Source: Helicobacter cinaedi CCUG 18818 = ATCC BAA-847 (GTDB lineage: Bacteria > Campylobacterota > Campylobacteria > Campylobacterales > Helicobacteraceae). From it: DNA of 64,000 nt. Where the stretch lies: the NCBI RefSeq assembly GCF_000155475.1, contig NZ_DS990391.1, positions 752,389-816,388 of the forward strand, given 5' to 3'. The notes beneath the pieces are model-generated. The model ran no database searches and was not told the origin of the DNA. It saw only the letters and a list, made by a program, of their open reading frames with translations. The stretch's first letter is position 1. The number at the start of each line of letters is the position of its first letter. Of this stretch, positions 46,699 through 55,313 are shown in pieces. Both the position numbers and the translations under genes were made by a program.

Positions 46699-47922
46699 AT
46701 GAAAAAGCTCATCACTGCCCTTATACTTTGCGTGAGTGCGTGTGTGAATGTGTGTATGGGTGAAGAATATCCGCTCAAACTCATTGCAAAGGCTATAAGT
46801 GAGCAGAGTGAGCCTAAGATTGCCAATGTGAGCAAAAAGCTTTTAGAATCCACACAAGGCATTGTGAATTATCAAGCCGATATTCCAAAAGCTTTACAGC
46901 AAAAGCTTGAAAGTAGGCAGAATCTTAGCATTCGTGTTTTGGGGGATTCTCACATTGCGGGGGATTTTTTCTCTCATCGGTTGCGTGGGCTACTCTTTAA
47001 GGACTACACGCTAGGCTTTGTGTATCCGCTCTATCCAAACTATCATCAAAATATCGCCCTAAAATATGAGAGTGAGAATTTTGAGATTCTAAACTCCCGC
47101 TTACACGAGCTTGATGAATATCCGCTAGGTGGCGTGGTAGCTAAGCCCCTTGAGCTTCCTGCCTCCATCACACTTAGTCCGCAAAAATCCACAAACCCCA
47201 TAGAGACAAAAATCATTTTTAAATCTCCCAACAAAGAATCTGCTTTAATCGTGGAAGATTCTCATAATCAACGCTTTATTATCAATGCTAAACGCCCTTT
47301 TGTGTGGCAGTTTTTGAGCCTTAGCCTACACTATCCCGCCACAATCCGTGCGTTAAATGAAAAGGTGTTGCTTGGCGGATTTTTCCTTACAGATGAAAAT
47401 AATAATCTTGTTGAGAATCTTGGCATAAATGGGGCGCGTTCAAATTTATGGCTAAAATGGGATAAGGCACTTTTTATGCAGCAAATGCGTTTTCTTCCTG
47501 CGGATTTAGTTATCCTTTGCTATGGTTCAAATGACGCGTTGTATGATACCTTTAACGAATCGCTTTTTGTGAAAAATTACAGCGATTTGATTGACAATAT
47601 AAGGGAGGCTAATCCAACTGCTAGTATTTTGCTCCTTACCCCGCCCCCTGTGGTGCAAAAGGTAAGCAATGCCTCAAGGCGTAAAAAAGCAGTGTATAAG
47701 ATGAGTAAAAACGCTAAGGGCGTGAGAGAGGCGGTTATCAAAGTGGCTGAACAAAAGCAAACAATGCTCTTTGATCTGGAGGGCTTTATCAATCAAAGTG
47801 GGGGTAAGAAAAAGTGGGAGGAAGCCGCCTTAGCCAAAGCCGATGTGCATTTACTGCCAAATGGCTACAAGCTTGTAGCGGATAAGATTTTTTATGAGCT
47901 GCAGAAAATAAAATATTTCTAA
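46699..47922 (+). CDS. secreted SGNH hydrolase, Ape1-like candidate
   Basis: The 407-residue protein has a signal peptide (about 1-21) and an SGNH domain with V-L-G-D-S-H near residue 79, G-S-N-D-A-L-Y near 276 and the D-V-H dyad (A-D-V-H-L-L-P-N-G-Y) near 383. It starts 14 bases after the previous gene. In C. jejuni the third gene of the cluster, ape1, encodes a peptidoglycan O-acetylesterase. Size and position agree, but I cannot exclude that this and the previous gene have swapped roles. Confidence 0.7.
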   Translation: MKKLITALILCVSACVNVCMGEEYPLKLIAKAISEQSEPKIANVSKKLLESTQGIVNYQADIPKALQQKLESRQNLSIRVLGDSHIAGDFFSHRLRGLLFKDYTLGFVYPLYPNYHQNIALKYESENFEILNSRLHELDEYPLGGVVAKPLELPASITLSPQKSTNPIETKIIFKSPNKESALIVEDSHNQRFIINAKRPFVWQFLSLSLHYPATIRALNEKVLLGGFFLTDENNNLVENLGINGARSNLWLKWDKALFMQQMRFLPADLVILCYGSNDALYDTFNESLFVKNYSDLIDNIREANPTASILLLTPPPVVQKVSNASRRKKAVYKMSKNAKGVREAVIKVAEQKQTMLFDLEGFINQSGGKKKWEEAALAKADVHLLPNGYKLVADKIFYELQKIKYF

Positions 47923-47962
47923 AAACAACACACCAATATAAAGCGGGATTCTAAAAATTGAG

Positions 47963-48751
47963 CTAAGACTTAAGCAGGGCGAGATAATCCTTTACCCTCT
48001 GTCTGTTTGGCTTCCTGCAAGAAAGGTGCGTGTAGATTGAAAGCTCATCACACATGCCAAAAAGCGACTTTTTCACAGAATCAAAGAAATAATCGCATAT
48101 TTCAACAATTTCAGCTTGTGTGTTGATATGCTCATAATTCATAATGACATCATAATCTAGCTTGGCTTGGGATAGCAGCGGAAAACACGCCATCATCTTT
48201 CAGCAACAAGCACGGGTGTGCTACTATTTCAGGCAAGTTTGCAATATGTTCTAAAACCGCACAAGAGATGATTCTGTCATAAAATGGGCTTTGGATTTGG
48301 GATTTAATGGATTGCGTGGATTCAAGGGAAGCAGGGGATTCTATGTGGGATTTAGCAAATGCACTTATTTTATCGGCATTTGTATTTACCCCCCCCCCCG
48401 TTAATATCACTGCTTTGTGCTATTTCTGCAATATCTTTATATATGGCATTGATATGTTGGAGTTTTGGGGAATCTTTATAAAGGGCTTTGAATGGCTCTA
48501 TAATATCATACATGTGTGAAATCGCTTTCATAGGATATTTGATTAAGCGTTCCTGCACCTATTTCTAGGGTTTTATGCCCACTAATGCCTTGTGTGTCAT
48601 TGGCTACTTTGTAATGTAGCCAACGCTCTAATTTTTGGGCTAAGCCACTTGCCGTTCCTTATCCATCTCTATTGTTCTTATAATGTTGCTCATAGATAGC
48701 CTGATAAGTTTGTGGCAATGGACTTCTAGTCTTTGGAAAATTATCAAACAT
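47963..48751 (-). pseudogene. decayed class I SAM-dependent methyltransferase
   Basis: Read from an ATG at 48751, the sequence keeps recognisable pieces of one methyltransferase: the AdoMet motif T-L-E-I-G-A-G-T-L-N, then Y-D-I-I-E-P-F-K-A-L-Y, then I-I-S-C-A-V-L-E-H-I, and finally L-D-Y-D-V-I-M-N-Y-E-H-I-N-T. The pieces are in different frames. Lesions are an in-frame TAA at 48659-48661, a frameshift near 48510, an 11-G tract at 48389-48399 that is out of frame, and a frameshift with an apparent deletion of about 25 codons near 48190. With four lesions it is dead rather than merely switched off. The target of the ancestor is unknown, possibly a surface glycan or small molecule. Confidence 0.85.
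48389..48399 (-). repeat. homopolymer tract of 11 G (coding strand of the methyltransferase remnant)
   Basis: Eleven C on the + strand are eleven G in the gene's sense. The upstream frame joins the downstream frame (V-N-T-N-A-D-K) only if the tract is 10 or 13 long. Poly-G tracts of this length are classical phase-variation sites in Helicobacter and Campylobacter. Confidence 0.85.
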
Positions 48752-48783
48752 CACTCACTCCTTTTACTTGCTTTTTACTCAAC

Positions 48784-49572
48784 CTATCGTTTTAAGCCAT
48801 TAACGGTTTGTAGCATAGAATCTGCGGTTTGAATGCTTTTTGAGTTGGCTTCATAGGCTCTCTGCCCCGTGATAAGATCCGTCATCTCTTCTACAAGCTT
48901 TACATTACTTAGCTCTAAAAATCCCTGTCGCAACTGCCCAAAGCCATCTAATCCGGGCACTCCCGCTACGGGATCGCCTGAAGCATTGGTGTTGATAAAA
49001 AGATTATCGCCTAGAGAGTGAAGCCCAGCAGGATTAATGAAATTCACAATCTCAATCTGCCCTAGCACATTAACTTCTGTTTGATTGCCTTCAATCACGC
49101 TTACCGTGCCGTCTGTGCCGATATTAATCTGTGTCGCCCCCTCTGGAATGGTAAGCTCGGGGATAAGCCGATAGCCCTCTGCATTGACGACATTACCATT
49201 ATTATCAAGCTTAAAGCTCCCTGCTCTTGTGTAGGCGATATTGCCATCGGGCAACTCAATTTGAAAAAATCCATTGCCGGTGATGGCTACATCAAGGTTG
49301 TTTTCCGTCTCTTTGGGGTGTCCTTGTGAAAACATCTTTTGCACTGCTACGGGTCGCACACCGATACCCACTTCAATGCCTGTTGGCGAAATGGTGGTTT
49401 CACTCGTGCTTGTCCCAGCGTATTGCAACACTTGGTAGAATAAATCCGCAAACTCCGCCCTTTGCTTTTTATATCCTGTGGTATTGACATTAGCGATATT
49501 GTTTGAAGTGTTGTCAATTTGCATTTGCTGTCCTAGCATACCGGTGGTGGCTGTGTAGAGTGATCTCATCAT
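48784..49572 (-). CDS. flgG: flagellar distal rod protein
   Basis: FlgG builds the distal rod that crosses the periplasm. The 262-residue protein has the rod/hook N-terminal motif (S-N-N-I-A-N-V-N-T-T-G-Y-K) and the C-terminal coiled region (A-N-S-K-S-I-Q-T-A-D-x-M-L). Length matches FlgG rather than the longer hook protein or the shorter FlgF. A sigma-54 promoter lies upstream. No second rod gene is adjacent. Confidence 0.94.
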   Translation of the reverse strand: MMRSLYTATTGMLGQQMQIDNTSNNIANVNTTGYKKQRAEFADLFYQVLQYAGTSTSETTISPTGIEVGIGVRPVAVQKMFSQGHPKETENNLDVAITGNGFFQIELPDGNIAYTRAGSFKLDNNGNVVNAEGYRLIPELTIPEGATQINIGTDGTVSVIEGNQTEVNVLGQIEIVNFINPAGLHSLGDNLFINTNASGDPVAGVPGLDGFGQLRQGFLELSNVKLVEEMTDLITGQRAYEANSKSIQTADSMLQTVNGLKR

Positions 49573-49635
49573 AGGGCTATCCTTTATCTTAATCTCGTGG
49601 AATTGTTACTTTTATGAAGCAATTTGTGGGTTTAA

Positions 49636-49652
49636 AAGCAAAAGTGATTCCA
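49636..49652 (-). promoter_or_regulatory. sigma-54 (RpoN) promoter for flgG
   Basis: On the minus strand the site reads TGGAATCACTTTTGCTT, with GG and GC exactly ten bases apart, as in the -24/-12 consensus TGGCAC-N5-TTGC. It gives a 5' leader of about 54 bases to the flgG ATG. Mid-class flagellar genes in Helicobacter and Campylobacter use RpoN. Confidence 0.75.
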
Positions 49653-49748
49653 CACTAAAGATTTTTATAGCTAGATTTTAATATAGTTTGGCTTCTACTT
49701 TGAGAGTGTAGCTCCATAGATTCAAATGAGCTTCAAAAAAGGGAATTT

Positions 49749-50399
49749 ATGCTTTTAACAACGCTTTATATCATCGCCATTACAGCAGAAGGTATGACAG
49801 GTGCTCTTGCGGCTGGAAAGCATAGAATGGACTTGTTTGGCGTGATGTTTATCGCACTTGTTACGGCTATTGGCGGTGGGTCAATCCGCGATATTTTACT
49901 CAATCACTATCCGCTCACTTGGGTAGCCCACCCTGAATATGTGATTCTTATCTGCGTAGCGGCATTGCTAACTACGCAAGTCCCGCGAGTGGTGAGCAAA
50001 TCTGAATCTGTATTCCTTACACTTGATGCGGTGGGGCTTGTGGTCTTTAGTATTTTAGGCGCACAAGTAGCCATTGATAAGGAATATGGCTTTATCATAG
50101 CAGTAAGTGCAGCGGTGATAACAGGCGTCTTTGGTGGAATCTTGCGTGATATTTTGTGTATGCGGATTCCCCTTGTGTTTCAAAAAGAGATTTACGCAGG
50201 CATTGCTATCATTGCTGGGGGAATGTATTACGCTCTGCTTGAATATGCGAAAATAGATATTATGCTGGGGACAATCTTAACGCTTTTTGTGGGCGTATCA
50301 GCTAGACTTTTGGCGATTTTTTATAAGCTTTCATTGCCGGTTTTTAACTATCAAGATGAGGGTGAAAAAAAGCAAGATGAGCAGAAAAAACAAGAATAG
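49749..50399 (+). CDS. TRIC-type cation channel family protein (UPF0126)
   Basis: The 216-residue membrane protein has about seven hydrophobic segments in two repeats, each with the family motif [10 protein letters not shown] (near residue 40) or G-G-I-L-R-D-I-L (near 130). Bacterial members form trimeric potassium-permeable channels; the physiological role is not settled. It sits just before dnaX, as in H. pylori (HP0718-HP0717 order). Confidence 0.88.
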   Translation: MLLTTLYIIAITAEGMTGALAAGKHRMDLFGVMFIALVTAIGGGSIRDILLNHYPLTWVAHPEYVILICVAALLTTQVPRVVSKSESVFLTLDAVGLVVFSILGAQVAIDKEYGFIIAVSAAVITGVFGGILRDILCMRIPLVFQKEIYAGIAIIAGGMYYALLEYAKIDIMLGTILTLFVGVSARLLAIFYKLSLPVFNYQDEGEKKQDEQKKQE

Positions 50400-50432
50400 A
50401 GCGGTGTAATGTTAGTTTTTGGATTCTTTTTA

Positions 50433-50438
50433 TACAAT
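50433..50438 (+). promoter_or_regulatory. probable -10 box (TATACAAT) for dnaX
   Basis: TACAAT within TTTTTATACAATAC lies 27 bases before the dnaX ATG. The dnaX-tsaE-lptB-rpoN genes that follow overlap each other, so one promoter could serve all. Confidence 0.45.
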
Positions 50439-50464
50439 ACTGACTCTTTCATAAGGAATGCACT

Positions 50465-52153
50465 ATGAGTTCAATCGCCCTTGCTTTGAAGTATCGTCCA
50501 GCGAGTTTTAGCGACTTGGTTGGGCAAAATGCTATCTCTCAAACGCTCTCCCTTGCGTTAGATTCTAAGCATATTTCTCACGCGTATCTTTTTAGCGGAC
50601 TGCGTGGGAGTGGGAAAACAAGCTCGGCTAGAATCTTTGCTAGAGCATTAGAATGCGAGAGTGGTCCTATCAGCACACCTTGCGGGAGTTGTGCGAGTTG
50701 TGTAGCGGCATTAGAAAATCGGCATATAGATATTATTGAAATGGACGCGGCGAGTTCTAGGGGGATTGATGATATTAAAAAGCTCATTGAGCAGACAAAA
50801 TACCGCCCTAGCTTTGGACGCTATAAGATTTTTATCATAGATGAGGTGCATATGTTGAGTAAAGAAGCGTTTAATGCCCTATTAAAAACGCTTGAAGAGC
50901 CACCGGAATTTGTGAAATTTATCCTTGCGACAACTGATCCGCTTAAGCTCCCTGCGACTATCCTTAGCCGAACTCAGCATTTTAGGTTTAAGCAGATTCC
51001 CCATAGGCTTGTTGTTGAGCATATCACAAATATTTTAAATAAAGAGGGTGTGAGCTATGAGCAAGAAGCCCTTGAGATGATCGCACGGAGCGGATCTGGG
51101 AGCTTGCGAGATACACTCACCTTACTTGATCAAGCTATTATTTTTTGTAAAAATCATATTGAAGTTGCAAGTGTGAGTGATATGCTAGGCATAGTGGATC
51201 CGCAGGTTTTGAAAGAGTATTTTCAAGGCATTTTGCACCATCAGCACGATAAAGTCAGTGGGATTTTACAAGTGCTGTATGAATATGAATGCGAGATGAT
51301 ACTTGATGAAATGATGCTCTTTTTAAAGGAGAAACTTTTGCAAAGGGATAGCGACTTTCCGCCTTTGCTGCTAGATAGGTTTGCTAGGATTCTCACAGAA
51401 TCTAAAAGTTTGTTAAATCTTAACACCGATGGGGCGTTTGTGCTTTTACTCTGTGCGATGAAAATGCAAGAAGCCATAAAGGTAAAAGATATAGAAACTA
51501 TGATTGAAGAGCTAGAAAATGAGATTTTTGGAGCAAATCAAAATAAGGTGCTAAATTCTACTTCTGCTTTATCTTCTTTGCCCTCTTCGCCACAGAATCC
51601 ACAAGCCCCCCAAACTCCAGCAGATTCACAGAATCCCCAAGCTTTTGAATCTCCACAAGCTCCCGCCCAAACACCTTCTTTAGATTCACAAAAAACGCTA
51701 GGGGCTTTGCATTTTCAAACCTTGATACAAAAGATTACAGATCGCAATGCCGAGCTAGGCGAGATTTTTGAAAAAAATGTAAAATTTGTGGAATTTAGCA
51801 GAGAAAAGTCGCTGTTGCGTTGGCAGAGTGTAGCCCAAGGGGAGCATAAGGAAAAATTGCGTGAGTTTGGTAAGATTATTGTAAGTCTTGTGCGGGAGAT
51901 TTTTGGTGCAAATACGCATATAGAGCAAGTCCAAGACAATATCCAAGATTCTAACTCACAAGCCACACAAGATTCGCAAAGTCCGCAAAATTTGCAGAAT
52001 CCACAAGCCCAAAGCCCACAAAATCAACAAGAAGGGCTACAAAAATTTACAAGCCAAAATCGCGATGTGATTGAAGCTATTCGCGATAGTGTGGGGATAA
52101 AGGAAGTTCTCGTGCAAAATGACAAACAAGATAAGGGCGATGAGAATGCGTGA
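50465..52153 (+). CDS. dnaX: DNA polymerase III subunit gamma/tau
   Basis: DnaX is the clamp-loader ATPase. The 562-residue protein has Walker A (G-L-R-G-S-G-K-T-S), a four-cysteine zinc module (C-E-S-G-P-I-S-T-P-C-G-S-C-A-S-C), Walker B (I-I-D-E-V-H-M-L) and the S-R-T-Q sensor region. The middle (about 360-420) and the end (about 480-540) are P-, Q- and S-rich linkers built partly from repeated CCACAA and AGATTC words. It overlaps tsaE slightly. Confidence 0.95.
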   Translation: MSSIALALKYRPASFSDLVGQNAISQTLSLALDSKHISHAYLFSGLRGSGKTSSARIFARALECESGPISTPCGSCASCVAALENRHIDIIEMDAASSRGIDDIKKLIEQTKYRPSFGRYKIFIIDEVHMLSKEAFNALLKTLEEPPEFVKFILATTDPLKLPATILSRTQHFRFKQIPHRLVVEHITNILNKEGVSYEQEALEMIARSGSGSLRDTLTLLDQAIIFCKNHIEVASVSDMLGIVDPQVLKEYFQGILHHQHDKVSGILQVLYEYECEMILDEMMLFLKEKLLQRDSDFPPLLLDRFARILTESKSLLNLNTDGAFVLLLCAMKMQEAIKVKDIETMIEELENEIFGANQNKVLNSTSALSSLPSSPQNPQAPQTPADSQNPQAFESPQAPAQTPSLDSQKTLGALHFQTLIQKITDRNAELGEIFEKNVKFVEFSREKSLLRWQSVAQGEHKEKLREFGKIIVSLVREIFGANTHIEQVQDNIQDSNSQATQDSQSPQNLQNPQAQSPQNQQEGLQKFTSQNRDVIEAIRDSVGIKEVLVQNDKQDKGDENA

Positions 52154-52580
52154 GCTACAACTCCAAGAAGATGAGCTTTTTAGCCTATGTGAGATTCTGC
52201 AAGAGAATGTAGCTAAATCGCCTATTGTGCTTTTGCGTGGGGAGCTTGGCAGCGGGAAAACAACGCTTGTTCGCTCTTTTGTAGCCTATTGCGGTGGGGA
52301 TACAAGCGAGGTAAGCTCCCCTACCTTTAGCCTATCACAAGGCTATGAATGTCAAAAATATGGGGTGATTTATCATTATGATATTTATCGCAAGGAGCTA
52401 AGTGAAATGCTTGAGCTAGGATTGTTAGAATGCTTAGAGCTTCAAGGTGTGCATTTTGTGGAATGGGGGGGAAATGACTTGCAAACACTGCTTAGACAAA
52501 ATGGCTTTACGCCCATAAGCATAGACATAGAGCTAGGGCAAAACAATAGAATCTACAGAATCTATAAGGTGGGCGTATGA
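52146..52580 (+). CDS. tsaE: tRNA threonylcarbamoyladenosine synthesis ATPase
   Basis: TsaE is the ATPase that resets the TsaB-TsaD complex in t6A synthesis. I chose the ATG at 52146 (144 residues), eight bases after AAGGG; an ATG at 52140 is possible. Walker A (G-E-L-G-S-G-K-T-T) and the S-S-P-T-F-S and H-Y-D-I-Y-R motifs are typical, as is the late W-G motif. It overlaps dnaX by eight bases and lptB by four, so the genes are coupled. Confidence 0.92.
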   Translation: MRELQLQEDELFSLCEILQENVAKSPIVLLRGELGSGKTTLVRSFVAYCGGDTSEVSSPTFSLSQGYECQKYGVIYHYDIYRKELSEMLELGLLECLELQGVHFVEWGGNDLQTLLRQNGFTPISIDIELGQNNRIYRIYKVGV

Positions 52581-53299
52581 ATAAGCTTACAGCACACAAT
52601 CTTAGCAAACAGATTAAAAAAACAAAAATCGTCCAAGATGTCTCACTTGAAGTGAGTAGTGGTGAAGTAGTGGGGCTTTTGGGTCCTAATGGTGCGGGGA
52701 AAACGACAACTTTTTATATGATTACGGGGCTTTTGCACCCAAGTGAAGGCAAAGTAATGCTTAATCACACAGATATTACAAAGCTTCCCTTACATAAGCG
52801 TTCAAATCTAGGCATTGGCTATCTGCCACAAGAATCTAGCATTTTTAAGGATTTAAGCGTTGAAGAAAATTTGATGTTAGCCGCTGAAATTAGCATTAAA
52901 AGTCCTAAAGATAGGCAGATGAAAATTGAAAAGATGTTAGAAGAGTTTAATATTGAGCCTATTCGCGCTAGAAAGGGCGTTAGCCTAAGTGGGGGAGAGA
53001 GAAGACGCGTAGAGATAGCTAGGGCGTTAGTCAAAGATCCAAAGTTTATTTTGCTTGATGAGCCTTTTGCCGGGGTAGATCCACGCGCGGTAAGTGATAT
53101 TCAAAATATTATTTTAAAGCTTACACAGCTTGGCATAGGGGTATTAATCACAGATCATAATGTGCGAGAAACGCTTTCAGTTTGCTCCCGCACTTATGTG
53201 ATTAAAAGCGGGGCGTTACTAGCAAGTGGGAATGCTGAAGAGATTTATGGTAATGAGCTTGTGAGAAAATACTATTTGGGAGAGCATTTTAAGGTATGA
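52577..53299 (+). CDS. lptB: lipopolysaccharide export ABC ATPase
   Basis: LptB powers extraction of lipopolysaccharide from the inner membrane with LptF and LptG. The 240-residue protein has Walker A (G-P-N-G-A-G-K-T-T), the signature L-S-G-G-E-R-R-R and Walker B ([12 protein letters not shown]). The Y-L-P-Q-E-S-S-I-F segment is characteristic of LptB. It overlaps rpoN by four bases, as the genes are often neighbours in proteobacteria. Confidence 0.95.
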   Translation: MNKLTAHNLSKQIKKTKIVQDVSLEVSSGEVVGLLGPNGAGKTTTFYMITGLLHPSEGKVMLNHTDITKLPLHKRSNLGIGYLPQESSIFKDLSVEENLMLAAEISIKSPKDRQMKIEKMLEEFNIEPIRARKGVSLSGGERRRVEIARALVKDPKFILLDEPFAGVDPRAVSDIQNIILKLTQLGIGVLITDHNVRETLSVCSRTYVIKSGALLASGNAEEIYGNELVRKYYLGEHFKV

Positions 53300-54603
53300 G
53301 TATAGGCGGGAAATTACGCGGGAATCTGCAGGTTAAAGCTCGGCTTTCTACGACTTTAAAAAGCTGGTTGCCGATTTTGCAAAGTGGTGTTACCGAGCTT
53401 GAAGAAACGCTTAATGCCATTGCTGATGAAAATCCTTACGCAAGCGTGCAAAGCCAAATGACACAAAGCCTGAATGCCAAGATACCTAAAAGAAATAAAG
53501 CTCAATCTAGTGGTGCGTCTAATGAGCGATTTGAACAAAATTATATCAGTGAGCAAAGCTTATATGAAGTGCTTGAATCTCAAATAGATTCTAAACTTTT
53601 TCCTACTAGCATTTCTCAAAGTATTGCTTTTAAGATTCTAGAAAATATCAATGATGAGGGCTATTTAGATGTGGCGGTGGCGGAGCTTGCCTTAGAAATG
53701 GGAGTAAGTGAAGGTGAATTTGAAAGGGTAAGACAGCGATTTGCGTATTTAGAGCCTTATGGTGTGGGGGCAAGAGATGTGCTAGAATCTTTTCTTTTTC
53801 AGCTGAATAATAGCGACTTAGAAGGGGAGGGTTATGAACTTGCAACTAAGGTGATTAAGGACTTACACAATCACAGCAAGTATAAAAATCACAAAGATTA
53901 TAATCTTGTGATGAAAACTATTAAGAGTTTTAAAAATCCCCCTGCCATTGAGTTTAGCCCAAGGGAAGCGGAGATTATCCCTGATATTTTTATTTTTGAA
54001 CGCCTAAAAAGTGATAGTTTGAAAAATACCACTTATGAGCTTGAAGTGGCGATTAATGATGCGTATTATCCCAAGATTGTGATTGAAGAGAATTTAAAGC
54101 TTAAAGACAAGCAGGGGGCGGAATTTTTAAGAACAAAGCTAAAAGAAGCTAAGGATTTGGTAGATGCACTAGATATGCGTAAGGCTACGATTCTAAAAAT
54201 TGCCATTGCGTTGCGTGAAAATCAGTATGATTTCTTTATGGGTGGGGAGATTCGCCCAATGAAGCTTAAAGATATAGCCCAAGATTTGGGCTATGCCCCA
54301 AGCACGATTTCTCGTGCCATAGCGAATAAATATTTGGAATGCGACAGGGGCATTTTCCCTATAAAAAGCTTTTTTACCGCTGCTATTGATGGGGATACTT
54401 CAAATGCGTCAATTAAGGATTTTATATTGAATCTTGTGAAAAACGAGGATAGAAAAAAGCCTTTGAGTGATTTGAAGATTCTAAAAATTGTAGAAGAGAA
54501 ATTTGAGCTTAAAATGGTAAGACGCACCATTACTAAATACCGCCAACAGCTTAATATCGCAAGCTCTAGTGAGCGTAAAAGATTATATGAAATGAGCGTG
54601 TGA
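53296..54603 (+). CDS. rpoN: RNA polymerase sigma-54 factor
   Basis: RpoN directs transcription of the middle flagellar genes with the activator FlgR. The 435-residue protein has the activator-interaction region at the N terminus (L-K-S-W-L-P-I-L-Q, then L-E-E-T-L), a core-binding region, a helix-turn-helix ([13 protein letters not shown]) and the RpoN box R-R-T-I-T-K-Y-R near residue 412. The sequence is complete. A matching promoter lies upstream of flgG in this window. Confidence 0.95.
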   Translation: MSIGGKLRGNLQVKARLSTTLKSWLPILQSGVTELEETLNAIADENPYASVQSQMTQSLNAKIPKRNKAQSSGASNERFEQNYISEQSLYEVLESQIDSKLFPTSISQSIAFKILENINDEGYLDVAVAELALEMGVSEGEFERVRQRFAYLEPYGVGARDVLESFLFQLNNSDLEGEGYELATKVIKDLHNHSKYKNHKDYNLVMKTIKSFKNPPAIEFSPREAEIIPDIFIFERLKSDSLKNTTYELEVAINDAYYPKIVIEENLKLKDKQGAEFLRTKLKEAKDLVDALDMRKATILKIAIALRENQYDFFMGGEIRPMKLKDIAQDLGYAPSTISRAIANKYLECDRGIFPIKSFFTAAIDGDTSNASIKDFILNLVKNEDRKKPLSDLKILKIVEEKFELKMVRRTITKYRQQLNIASSSERKRLYEMSV

Positions 54604-54624
54604 GAGTAAGTTAGGATAAAAAGA

Positions 54625-55041
54625 ATGAAACAGAGCAAGATAGATTTATTTTTAGAACTTGCTAAGCCTGATGAAAAGGGCTTTTCAAGGTGAGTTGGTG
54701 TGGGTGAGTTTGTAGGAGCATACAGGACTTTGCAACTTGGCAATGGCAGGAGCTGGTGTCGGGCGAGTAGTAGTTTAGCTAAAACATATATTGTAGAGCT
54801 TGATAAATCGCTCACAAGCAGCAGTGCCATTGATGCTATAAGGTTGCAAGGATTTAATCCGCAAAAAGCCTTTAATCAAGCTATACGAAAAGATATTAAA
54901 GATTTTTACAAATCACAAAAATGTGTAATGCTAGGCGTTTGCGGTAAGAGTGAAAACACGACAATTGAGATTGATCACAAAGATGAGCAACAAACAAGAA
55001 AAAATCAACAAGGAGCAAGATGTGGCAAACATAGTTGGTAG
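54625..55041 (+). pseudogene. decayed type II restriction endonuclease, NlaIII/IceA1-like
   Basis: The frame starts with ATG at 54625 (M-K-Q-S-K-I-D-L-F-L-E-L-A-K-P), meets an in-frame TGA at 54691-54693 where a tryptophan codon would be expected (F-S-R-stop), then continues with L-Q-L-G-N-G-R-S-W-C-R-A-S-S-S-L-A-K. It reaches V-M-L-G-V-C-G-K-S-E-N-T and I-E-I-D-H-K-D, the HNH-like active site of the CATG-cutting NlaIII/IceA1 group. Straight after this, near 54980, the similarity ends and an unrelated tail follows to 55041. So the gene has a nonsense mutation and has lost its 3' half. The cognate methyltransferase next door is intact. Confidence 0.75.
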
Positions 55042-55309
55042 AACAATAGGCAAAAAAATTGAAAAAGCATTTGCAAGTGATTTTGATAGGCTTAATCAAG
55101 ATGGCACACCTTTTACACTTACAATAGATGAGATTAAGGAAAAAATCCCAGAATATTCTAGCGGCAACGGACATTCCGCCCTTAGAAATCAAGAAAAAGA
55201 TGGAAAATCTATAGGATACCTGTGTCATAAACACATAGTTACAAAACATCGAGAGAAGGATACAAGCTTGAATAGCCGAGTCACTAGTGTAACCTTTAGC
55301 AAAAAATAA
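54983..55309 (+). CDS. small hypothetical protein between the restriction remnant and the methyltransferase
   Basis: An ATG at 54983 opens a 108-residue frame in a different register from the restriction remnant. The product is polar and lysine-rich, with the segments I-V-G-R-T-I-G-K-K-I-E-K and I-P-E-Y-S-S-G-N-G-H-S-A-L. I do not recognise it. The ribosome site is poor and the first 58 bases overlap the broken tail of the restriction gene, so it may be a fragment of another gene brought in by deletion. It ends four bases before the methyltransferase ATG. Confidence 0.4.
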   Translation: MSNKQEKINKEQDVANIVGRTIGKKIEKAFASDFDRLNQDGTPFTLTIDEIKEKIPEYSSGNGHSALRNQEKDGKSIGYLCHKHIVTKHREKDTSLNSRVTSVTFSKK

Positions 55310-55313
55310 TTTT

